DNA of 64,000 nucleotides from Archegozetes longisetosus (Eukaryota; Arthropoda; Arachnida; Sarcoptiformes; Trhypochthoniidae): the NCBI GenBank assembly GCA_018873245.2, contig JAEMBT020000005.1, forward strand, positions 2,554,001 to 2,618,000, written 5' to 3'. Positions 28,870-39,876 of this stretch are shown one piece after another; the stretch's first letter is position 1, and the number at the start of each line of letters is the position of its first letter. The notes below the pieces were generated by a model that had not been told where the DNA came from, did not search any database, and saw only the letters and a list, made by a program, of their open reading frames with translations. The translations under genes were made by a program, and so were the position numbers.

Positions 28870-29155
28870 GAGAGAGAGAGAGACCTTTCAAGAAGAAAAG
28901 AGAGAGAAAGAGAGAGTACTCGTGCAAAAAATTCAAAAGAAAAAAGAAGAGAAAACTAAGCTAACGGTCCTTAAGCTACTTTAGACGGCTTTCGGTAGTC
29001 AACATATCAAGACGTGTTCTTGTGTTAGTGTCTTCTTAGTCATACTTCACATTTAAAATCGTCAGTTTGTGTTGGTTTACAACGACATTCTAACAGTTTG
29101 TTATAAGTTATTGCAAATTATTATTTCTTGTGATATACCTTAAGATTTGAAAGAT
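28870..29155 (+). promoter_or_regulatory. Possible distal promoter and 5' non-coding exon for prospero
   Basis: A GC-richer island (about 28680-28870) is followed by an interrupted GA-rich run (28870-28917) and then by sequence ending in a near-consensus donor, AAGAT then GTAAGTAA, at 29155/29156. A strong acceptor (TTGAATTTCAG) lies at 38365 just before the prospero start codon, so a 9.2-kb 5' UTR intron is possible. There is no transcript evidence and no TATA box I would trust here. It is a guess from signal strength and position. Confidence 0.2.
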
Positions 29156-29254
29156 GTAAGTAATTTTATGATTATTTGTTTAATTTAAAAGTAGATTAAG
29201 TTAGAGAAGAAAGTAATAATAAGTTGTTGGTAATATTGAAATGAGTTATTGGGA

Positions 29255-29304
29255 GCTAGCCTAAGCCAAGCTAAGCTAGCCTAACCTAAGCTAACCTAAC
29301 CTAT
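29255..29304 (-). repeat. Degenerate TTAGG-type tract, opposite orientation
   Basis: CCTAA-type words (GCCTAAGCCAAGCTAAG and CTAACCTAAGCTAACCTAAC) on the plus strand, the complement of TTAGG. It lies about 100 bases after the possible 5' exon donor at 29155. Confidence 0.4.
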
Positions 29305-30010
29305 TGGTAAATAAGCAGAATCTCTTGCTCTGACACAGCTCTCATAGCTCGGAATATAAGTAGTGCTTTATTGTTTGATATATTATTACATATATATTGT
29401 GCTACTAAACATCATAGTTACTAAACATAGCCAAGAGAAATGGTCGCTCAGCATTTTGCATGTCAAGCGTAACATTCTCTCTTACTATTTAGTGCGGGTT
29501 AGCCTTAGCGCAACTGCAGCTGTCGATTAAATTTCAAAAAGTTTGCTCATCAAATCAAACTAAGAGAGTTGAGTTGATTTTCGTTGAAACTTTGTTTTTT
29601 AAATCAACCAAACAGAGAGAAAGATAACTACTTTTGCTAGAATCCTAAGTTTGCTTAGTTGGCATCAATTAAAGGAAATTATCGGAAACTATCTCATACA
29701 TGGGTTGACAATAGAATAGGGCGTCCACTGAGCTGTGATGAGTTGGTCGCTCACTGGATAGTGTCATTTACAGGAGAAAACCTTTTTCTCAGCTTTCGGT
29801 TTGTGGGGTCAATCCGAGCGAAGTGTGATTTTCAGTTATCCCTTAAACTAGAAATAAGAGCACTCATTCGACATTTCGCCCATTTCGGTATGTAAATTAA
29901 TTAACATGCAAATTAAGTATTGTAATGAGGCATTGCTAGCAAGCAGGCCATGCAAGAACTAAAGGGCTTTGGTATGCAAAGCAAAACCAATATTAAACTT
30001 TGAGCTTTTG

Positions 30011-30039
<29 letters not shown>
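30011..30039. repeat. (CT)n microsatellite
   Basis: About 29 bases, followed by an impure CTCT/CGTT run to about 30076. Confidence 0.9.
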
Positions 30040-30043
<4 letters not shown>

Positions 30044-31797
30044 TCACTCTCTCGTTCTCTCGCTCTTGCTCTCTCTGTTTGTCGGAGAACAATACTAATG
30101 GACACACAAAGATTTACAACCATCTCAGATATTTCAACTAATCTAGACTTAGGCAGAGTATGCTTATGTGCCTCAATAAGTGGCTATATTTGCGAATATG
30201 TGTGTTGACGTACGTTCAGTGCATATATTGTTTGCTGAGTTAGCTAAGAGTTTATTAAACTCGAAAATAGTTAACTTTAAAACTTAAAGATTAATCTTTT
30301 AATCATCTTTAGTGAAGCAAAGTTAGCGAAGTTAGCAGACAATTAGTGGAGAAATAGTTGAAAGGCGGAGTTATTAGTTAAGGCAATATACATTGATTTA
30401 GCTCTATAGGGAGGTGTGCTCTCGTTCTGGTGAAGGCGTTGTAATAGACGGTAGCACAGGCTAAGAGAATCAGAGTAAGAGAGACTCACAATTGCCGATA
30501 GTATTAGACAAATCTAACTGTAAAAGGAATCCACTATATGTCAGTTAGTGTGTGTATATATCTTCGCTTTATGTCATATTCTTGTGTAGTGGCTCCAGCG
30601 CAGAGTGACTCTAACTTTGTCACATCCTTAAACTTGTTTGTCTAACAAATAGATCCTAACTATATAAGTGGAACAAAGCTATAGCCTTACTTTTCTCTCT
30701 TCTCCATTCTTCTGATTCCAGCTAAAACTGGTGAATTTGTGCGATTCTTAGTTGAATTCTTATTGCGTGAGGGACTCGTTTAAAGTTGAAATAAAGTACA
30801 GCAAACATGATATAATACTTAAACATTGAATAAGTTGTGCTATCATTGTTGTACTAGCCGTGTGGTATTAATTCTATTGCATCGCAATCTCATCAAACGT
30901 TAATATAATATAAGCCTCACTACTTCTCATTATTATTACTATTTGATTACATATCGTATTTTCAATAACTAATACCGATTATCAATCATCTGATAATTGA
31001 AGAACTATTGTGAGGTATGTTCAGTGTTGCTATTATTATTTATTATACATTTATATGTGTATATCAAATATATATCAATGTATTAGAGTACGAGTGGTTA
31101 AAGTTTGTAAAAATATATATATATACTAGTATACTGTCATGTATACTAGTATTATCTCAATTGCAATGTCTATTACGTTTATTTTGATTATCATATTGAT
31201 GACAATAACTGTGATTTAGTCAATTTTGCGGTTAGCAGAATTCATATAATACTTCATGTGATCTCTGCTGATTATGACCAATTTATAACGATAAATGTTA
31301 AGTTGAAAAGTAGCAAGTCCAACAAAAGTCAGATTTAGGTTCTGGATCGTCATAGAAAGTAGGTCAGAAGCGGCGTCTGTATGCGCCACAAATTCTCAAC
31401 AACTCTACTCTTGTATGGCATTAATAAAACTGTAGTCCTGTATAGCACCTCAATAATAATTGAATGCTCATTGTATTTGCTATGTATGTGCGTACGACTA
31501 ACTTTATGTTCTCTTTTTTCTCTAACAATTGCAAATGTATAACGGGATCACTTACTTCAACAATAAACCAAACATAGACCTAAGCATCAGTTTTTAGTCC
31601 AGACTTCTTAATAAGTCTGAACCAAAGCATATCACATACAAACTGCAATTTTGTAGTCTAGCGCAGGTGTTTGATGTTTGCGAGCTTTTCCCTTTACCAC
31701 AGAGGAATGTCAGTTCTTAGCAGATACTTAACTTGAGATTTAGTTACATCAGAGCTTAATTTGCAGGAAAAGCCTAAACACAGACTCAATCGCTTTT

Positions 31798-31834
31798 CTC
31801 TCTCTCTCTCTCTCTCGCTCTCTCGTTCTCTCTC
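31798..31834. repeat. (CT)n microsatellite, interrupted
   Basis: CT run broken by CG and GTT; about 37 bases. Confidence 0.85.
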
Positions 31835-33878
31835 CTATTACCTTCTTACTTTCACACATTCAAACTTATGACTTCGCTAACTCCCTTCCTGTCAACACGA
31901 AAAGAAACAGAAAGACACTCTGAGAACAATTACTAAAATTGCGCTCAATTGCATCCCTGAATCAGTATTTTTTGTAAGCAGAAGTTAAGCGTCTTTTAGC
32001 AAAACCACTTAATAAATGCCTTCTGGGGATATATATTCCGTTAGATTGCGTTGCAATTGCGAGTTACAAGTTGTTGAATAACATAACGTGACAGTTATAA
32101 TGTAGGAATGAAGTTAATGCCTAAGATCGCAATGTTATCAGTAAGAAAGCGAAAGAGGCAGCTGGTATGTTATCACCCTTGCAGTAGCATTTGCTGTCTC
32201 TCCTGTCACAGCCTCTCTCCCATGAGCCAAAAGCCAGCTATTGACCTAATTTCGTTTTTCACACCAACAGACAAATTTATTATTGTCTTAAATCTTAGCT
32301 CGTATACTCAAGATATATCCAAGGCTCTTGTCTTTTGTCTTCCATATTGCAAGTCATTTAGTCAGTGCGTGCCGTTTAATTAATGTAGAAAATAACTGAA
32401 AATTTATTGCCGTTTGAGCAAACGTTGTTTTAACTCATTAAATAAGTCAAGACATTTGCCGAGTTGTCTAACCATAAGAGAAATTGAAATTGCTTTCTGT
32501 GGAACAAATAATAAACTGGAATATATAGCGTTCTGTTACAACATATTGACAGGTGGTTTCATAGCACGTTCGTCTCTCCTTATATTTTCTCTTTTAGTCA
32601 TTTAGCATAAGCAAGATATAAAAGCAATACATTAACAACTATGAGTATATATTCCTAACAAGCCTCAGACACACACTTCTGTACAAATTCATTACAAGTC
32701 TATTTTTTTACTGTTGCAGAAGTAGACCGAAGCCGGTAAGTCAAAAATACAGACTATTTGCGATTCTTATATCTAACGAATTAAGAAATGTAAGCCTCAC
32801 TCAGTCCGCTTGTGGGCTACTAATTTGGATGTTCCAAGAATAAAACATTACATAGAACTAATTTGATTTTCATCTCAGTTGCCATTAATTTGAGTGATTT
32901 TTTGGGGGAATTAATGAGAGAGAAAAGGAAGTATATGTTAATTAATAGCCTAATAAAAAGAATAGGAGAGTGGGCTGTGGCGCACACAAGTTTAGATGAC
33001 GAATACAGATGAGGAATAAGTTAGTATTAAAGCTAAAACATGAAAAAGTTTGGGTTTGCATTCAAAGCAATTTGATATTTTTGCTTAAGTTGTGAGTTAT
33101 TAATCTAACACATAACAAATTAATGATTGACCTAATGCAAGGACATGTTTTCGTTGGAAATCGGGAATAAAAGAAAGTATAGAACTTGAAGTTAGTGTTG
33201 GTTAGTTGAGAGGGAAATGTTATTTTTAGTCATGTAATGTCTTAGTCATGGATGTGCGTATCATTGACATGTATTATGCAGAATCGCGTTCGTTCAACAC
33301 CTTTATCTAGAATTCAATAGGACTTCATTTGACTCCCCTCTGAAGTGCATTCGTCTTCCCGTCGATATACGAACTAATTATCAGTAAAATTCTTAATAAT
33401 GCTTTCAATACATCCTTAAGGATATGATGAAACAGAAACTTAATAAACACAATCGACTTACGAGTACCTTAAATGCATGGAAAACATAATGTAATCAGTA
33501 GTTGCTAACAAATATACGCCCTTTCAATACTCCAAGGGTGTTGATCAGTAATTCTTTTGTACATTTGTGTTAAGAAATACGATATCACTCTTCGTGTGTG
33601 TAATGCTTAACACACTTTTCTCGATATGATGTAACTGTACTTATAAGGGGGTGTAACTTAAGCTTACGGTTAGAGGCCATAAGTTTGTGATAAGCAGTCA
33701 ATTGTAAGAAAGAAATCAAAAGTTTCAAAAACAACCAAAAACCAATTAAAACGTGATCACTGGTTGTCGAGCATTGACCAAACAAATAAAAGAGCAAACA
33801 ACTTGAGAAATATATTTGGAATGTTTCCGCTGAAGGTATGACTAGATTTTAGCAGCATATTTATCTTTGGTTGCTCTG

Positions 33879-33943
33879 GCAGTGCGTTTTAGTAGCAGTG
33901 CGTTTTTGTAGCAGTGCGTTTTGTAACAGTGCGTTTTTGTAAC
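33879..33943. repeat. Four-copy short tandem array
   Basis: Units of about 16 bp with core CAGTGCGTTTT, separated by slightly different AGTA/TGTA spacers. Confidence 0.75.
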
Positions 33944-34162
33944 AATTCTATTGTAGTTCCATTTTTTCATAAAGTACACTCACATTGTTGCAAGATATTG
34001 CCTAAAATTTCTAAGGGAGGGGCTTCAAATTTAAAGGTAATTTAACAATTCTAACAACAACAGCACATTTAGCATCTTTTTTCCGGTACTTTAAATGCAG
34101 CCTTACTTTCCGGTTTTTACTTCGCCCCGGATGAGAGCGAGCGCCAGGCTTTAGATAGGGGT

Positions 34163-34187
34163 ACATACACACACACACACACACACT
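34163..34187. repeat. (CA)n microsatellite
   Basis: An uninterrupted ACAC run of about 25 bases; the only long CA tract seen in the window. Confidence 0.85.
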
Positions 34188-35582
34188 GTTATTTACATTG
34201 ATAGATATATTACCTGCAGATTAACTGTTCCCTACATTTAACTATATGTTCAAGAAAAGCTACTTCAAAACACAATTCCAACTCAATCTTATCTATTATT
34301 CTTACATAATAAGTTCTTTGTAACAAAAGAAAGTAAGACAGCTTAGTGTTGGAATCGTATCTACTTCAGGCTTATAGAAGCACTAGCCAAAAACATGCCA
34401 ATGTCTAATGTGAGTACAGCTGAAATATTGCAAACTTGTTATTAAAACCAACTTTGAGGCAACATTTGGCAAGCTATAGGAGACTGGTTTTAAATGTATC
34501 TGCACTGATGCGTGTGCTGCTTGGCGCGTGCCACTCGGCCTCTGCTTAAACTTGACATCCCTCCGAGGGACTCTAAGTTGAAATCCTTATTCAAATAGTT
34601 TCAGCTTTGTTTAATCAGTTTAGATGGAATGATTTTTATGAATGGTTGTGTCGAAGAATTCGAAAAGTAGGAAATATTTGAATTTATTGTTAGTATTGTA
34701 TTATTTATACAAATTGTAGGAATATAAAAAAGTGTCAAACAATAACATGAATAAAGGATGAGGATGAGGAGGTCAGTGCCGTTTATAAGTTGGGCCTTTA
34801 ATTCCATTTAATAAGTCATTCACATTTGCTTTTCATATTGAACGGGATGGATGTTGTTTGATGTAATGTTGATGTAATGTTGATCTAGTGTTTGATCAGG
34901 TGAATCAGTATAGCATTGCTTAGAGGAAACGGAGAGATCAGAGACCTATTGACTAAATTGAGAACAGATAGAATTATTGCTTTAGGTTTTATTAATAAAT
35001 TGTCTAGTAGAATAGGATACAATAGTTTTGAATTTTTATCACAGCGTTGCTATTGTGCATTGTAGTCCTAGTAGGCATTTCTCTTGCATTGTTTTATTCC
35101 CACGTATAGTAACTTAATAGAAATGGAGTCTCCGCTAAGCCATCATCTACTCTATCACCTGTGGTTGCAAACAAAGTACTGTCATAAGGTTATATCATCA
35201 ATATATTAGCAGATATGTATATATAGTTTGTGTGTCTGAGAGTATAGGGCTATTTCTGAAATTTCCGGCTGAGCCTTACTCGCGAGATTATTACATATTC
35301 ACTTGAATGTTGTGGTCCAATAAGTTTTCCCACGCAACTGCAACTGCAACGGTATAGACAAATGCAAACCTTATCGGAAGCATACTGTCAATAGACAGAA
35401 AGATATTTTATTAGACAAAATAAAGACTCAGTTCAATTATGTGCAATGATCTAACTCTCTCTGGCTAACTCGCCCTCAGGTACTCCTGGCGTAGTAAGCT
35501 TTAGACTATTAAGCTGCTCTTTTACATGTGAGCACTTGAAGGGTGCAGACGCCCTCCTCAATCAGACTTCAATAGTGTCCCT

Positions 35583-35583
35583 T

Positions 35584-35626
<43 letters not shown>

Positions 35627-35629
35627 CTC
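35583..35629. repeat. (CT)n microsatellite
   Basis: About 47 bases with two TTT interruptions near its left end. Confidence 0.9.
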
Positions 35630-37864
35630 AAACACAAGGCTTCTACAATTGCCTGCCATCTAAAGCCACTAATTAGAGCTCTAACCCAAACGTATTTTAC
35701 CTGCACGTGCGTCTCAAGCCATTAGTGAGAGCAGTCATTTGTGTCAGTGCAAAAGCTGAGGCTCGATTCCCCATAAATGACAATGAAGAAGTTTTTGGCT
35801 AACAAAATCTAATGTAGTGATACTCTAGTTTTGCATTTAGCAATAAAAGCACATTATTCCGATAATAAGTACGTTATCATACAAAATAGATTCTTTTCTA
35901 ACGGGGGGATTATGACTGATGGCTACCCCTTGAATATTATCTGTAAAAATTACTAAAACATGAAGCAATATCTAAGTTTTACTTTGATAACAATCGCTAA
36001 ACAATTTCTAATTTGAAATATGAAACAAGGTCTAAAATCTCAATCTCAATACAGTTAAATCAGTCGTGATCAGTTGTGTTAAGCATTAGGCATGCCTATC
36101 AGCTAATGTCATATGTTGCTCACAGCATAGATACAACTTAGTACAAGTCAATTTTGATAATAAGCATTATTCGCTCATTCAACGAGCAATCCTTATGAGA
36201 TTGGGTTAAAAAAACGTTTGTGTGCAGTTGATAATATTAGACTTCATCTACCAAGTCAACTATACTGTGAGTAGTTCTGGTTTTAAGTGTCAATTTAATC
36301 AATTTGATCATTCAATTGAGGTGTATTTTGTGCGGTCAGCCTATCTTTTGCCAATCAATTATTTCACATTCATATGTCTATCGATAAATAGAAGAGAGTG
36401 CGACATGTGTTGCTTATTTGTATTGATTTGACCCCTTAATTGACTATTTGATGACCCGTAGTATACAGAGTGCGCATTTGTAGTATACGTTATACTTGTG
36501 CTTTGGTTTCACTCGATATCGTTTAAATGACATCTATTTGCATATTATCTGACTTTATGCGTACTATTACTGTATAGTACATCTAATAATTTCCCATTTG
36601 AAACTCATTCAATTTGTATTTTGGTATTAACTACTTTTTTCCTCGATAACGCTAAGATTTGATTAGATTTTCATAAGATCTCATTTGTTTCTTAAACGGG
36701 TTAATGTTGCGAAATTGCGAAGCTTTCAAAATATTGAAGCTTGTGTATTCAGAAACTTGAGAAATGTCGCGAAATTGACAGCAGACTCTAAAGCCTAATA
36801 GAAATTTACAATGTATATGATGCCGATTAAAGTTAATAGTGAGTGACAGAAGAAAAGATAGAGTGTATACTTGATTATTGACAGTTGAAAAGTATTTATC
36901 TGTGATCGAATTTGCATTTAAACTAGAGTTGTTGCATGCGATCAATTGATTTGAGGACTTATAAGAAGTTTGCGTGTTGTGCATAGGAGAGCAATAAAAG
37001 AAGTAATTTAGTTAGTGATATGGTGTCGTCAGATATCCACAAATATCCCCAATTTAATAGTTATCTGAGCTGTTTGACTGATTGTAGAATTTAGTTGGCA
37101 TTTAACAAAGTTTTAGTAAAATTTAATACCAGTATCAGAAAGAGCATATCCTGCCTTAAAACCAATTGTAAAGTAAAAAAGACAGTCAGTGTCGAACGTA
37201 AGTACGGATGTTCCCATGATTCTTGTAATTCTTGAGGCGTAATCACAGTTGTCTCTGACTTCCTTCGTCAGGAAATTTAACAGCTCTTTTAGAGTCGAGC
37301 CTAACCTCCCCTTTATTTCATATACGAGTAAATTCTTGTTTATGCTACCGCTTACTTACTTACTATTTCCCCCGTTTTCTTCTCAAATAATTGTTCTTCA
37401 AAGGAAGGAAGTATCTGTTTTGCCATTTCTCACTTCTTATAGACTCCCAACCACTGCATTGCAAAAACACTATTTAAAACTAAATTAACCGATAATTGCA
37501 GATAATAATTGATTTATCGCATTTGATTCATTCAACTTTACGCCAAATACTTGGCTGAGGAGATAGCGAGAAAAGTGAAACAATGAGACGATATCAATAA
37601 CATTAGCATCCGGTGATTTGCTTAGCTAAATGTTATTTAATTTACTTGAAATAATATTTATGCAAACTTTCTGCAAAGTGTATTGTGTGCGAGGATTTCC
37701 TTTCTTAGCTTAAGGATGTCATCTAACTATAAAAAACGTTCATCAAAATTGTTTAATCACTATTCCTGATAATAAACCAAATTATGAAGAATTCAGTTCA
37801 TAAATAAAACCCAATTCCGTTTCAATCTATTATTAAGAGAAGTCTTTATGACTGCGAATCCACA

Positions 37865-37875
37865 TATATAATAAA
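37865..37875 (+). promoter_or_regulatory. TATA-like box, possible proximal prospero promoter
   Basis: The TATATAATAAA at this site is followed about 30 bases on by a GC-richer stretch and, about 100 bases on, by a long CT tract (37965-38012). It lies 0.7 kb ahead of the prospero start codon, on the same strand. In AT-rich DNA such a box arises easily by chance, so confidence is low. Confidence 0.2.
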
Positions 37876-37961
37876 CCCCCGCGCCAAACACAGCGAGTGT
37901 GCACTGCTTGCCATCACATCTCAACGACTTAAAACTACTTTAACGCCTCACATCTGTGCTA

Positions 37962-37964
<3 letters not shown>

Positions 37965-38012
<48 letters not shown>
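37965..38012. repeat. (CT)n microsatellite
   Basis: 48 bases, 0.54 kb ahead of the prospero start codon. GAGA-type factors bind such runs in insect promoters, so a role at a prospero promoter is possible. Confidence 0.9.
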
Positions 38013-38015
<3 letters not shown>

Positions 38016-38365
38016 GTCTCGTCTCTCTTAGTCACTCACTTTCACTGTTCGTGTTTTTGTGGTTCATTTGACTAACGGTTACGTATACTGTGGGTGGTTG
38101 TGATCTTAACTTTTTTACATATAAAGAGCCGCTATATATGCATGCAGTCTGTTAGATAGAGTAGGCTATGAAAAAAGTATCGAATCTATTTGCATGGGTT
38201 TATATTAAAGCAATGATGCAATAAAAGTGCACATCTCTGATAATAAGTGAGCCGACAATAAGCTCGCAGTTATGTCATACAAGCCTTTAGTTAGCGAAAG
38301 CATAAGAGTAATTATTAATAGCCTTTAGGCATAATGACTAACACCTGGACATTTTTGAATTTCAG

Positions 38366-38551
38366 ACACATCTCCTAAGTGTTTGCCTACTAACCTCTCG
38401 ATGCATCCCATCTAAATAAGGGATGTCTTAAAATTGCTGCACCTTTTCCTTTATTATCGATACACTTCAGTGCATCACAATTGCGAACAGTGAGTCGTCG
38501 TATTATTCTTCTTGGTTCCGTCCAGTTAGAAGCCTTGTAAGACATCACGTG
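38366..38551 (+). other. pros: Probable 5' UTR part of the first prospero coding exon
   Basis: The bases before 38366 form a good 3' splice site (a T-rich run ending TTTCAG). From there to the start codon there is an in-frame stop at 38429-38431 and no in-frame ATG before 38552, so this stretch should be untranslated leader, whether the transcript starts upstream or is spliced in here. Confidence 0.45.
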
Positions 38552-39844
38552 ATGTCGTCGGAAGAAGACTCATCGATGGATCTCATGCAGGATCAGTCCT
38601 TAAAAGGATGTAAAGTGAAGCGAACGCGTCAGAGAGTGGACGCCGGAGAACCGAGAAATAGCTACGCCAGTATTGCTAACTTCTCCTCACGTGGAGGTTA
38701 TCTCAATCACCCTTACCATCAGTTCAACGGAGTTAGTCTCTCACCGCCAAATAAGTTTATCGGTGATTTGATTAATAAGTCAGTAGATAATAATAGTTCG
38801 AAATCTTCTGATATGATTGTTATTGACGAAGCAGTTATGCAAATGTGTGTTAACGGGACTATCAATGCCGGACAGATCGCACCACCTTTTCTAAACGGTG
38901 GTGGAAATGGTATATCAGCCGCAAGTCTCAAGTCAGAAACTAATAATAACAATAATAGTAATAATAATAATAGTAATAGTAATAACAACAATAACAGTTC
39001 TAACAATAATAGCCATTCGCCTGAACTAGAATTTAATTATAAGAATAGTGGCAGTTATTTGTCAACAAAAAGTTCATCTGAAATGTCTTCGACAACTGGG
39101 GCTCATCTGTTGCGCGACATATTACAAACTGGCAGAAAGTTTACAGAGAGTGTAGCAGACTCTGACCAGGCAAACCAACCAAATTCCTCCGGAAGCAACA
39201 AAGTAGGAGTAGGAGGACTTTCTCAATGCTCTGATGCCTCCGAACTCGAGCTCGATGAGGAGGAGAACGAGTGCGATGAGAACAGAGATGACGAAGGTAT
39301 GGACCGGATCGCTAGCAATGCGAATCTAAGTTCTCCAATTCGAGAAGAGAATAAATTATCACTGGTCTCGTCGCGTTCGCCGTCACCGTCAGCTACAGCC
39401 CAATCAAACCGTCCGAACATAAGTAGTAGTAATAATAGTAACAGCAGTTCAGCGATCGCTGAAGTAAAGCGTGCGAGAGTTGAGAATATCGTTTCAAATA
39501 TGTTGTTGGGCGGCAATGGTCCCAACACTCCAGGAGTTAACACTAAAGCTTCATCAAACGATCCTTTGCCATCATCTGTCAATGGATGTAAGAAACGAAA
39601 ACTCTATCAACCGCAACAGTCTAAGCTCAACGGACCCAACGATGATGAAGATGATGAAGTCGAGTATCTCGCAGATGAAGAGGAATTGGCTGAGGATGAC
39701 GAGGATGAGATCGTAAGTGAAATTGATTTAACTGCTAAAAGAGCTAAAACTGAAGATAGAGATAATTTGCGTCGACAGTTAGAGGACATGCAGTCACAGC
39801 TGATTGCTATGAGACAGAGATATGTTCAGTTGTTTGAAGCGCAA

Positions 39845-39876
<32 letters not shown>

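Larger units (their letters stand above)
29305..37860. other. Long gene-free stretch, right part upstream of prospero
   Basis: No exon with recognisable protein content. It holds CT tracts at 30011-30039, 31798-31834 and 35583-35629, a (CA)n tract at 34163-34187, a four-copy short tandem array at 33879-33943, and an acceptor/donor pair 16 bases apart at 32718-32737 that could frame a microexon. If prospero has far 5' non-coding exons, this would be intron. Confidence 0.5.

Noticed and set aside
38549-38551. GTG as the prospero start, giving a second Met
   Set aside because: The ATG at 38552 directly follows and is the normal eukaryotic start; the GTG is only the codon before it.
38719-39006. 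Minus-strand frame with a long Leu run
   Set aside because: Antisense of the prospero Asn-rich tract; no independent evidence.
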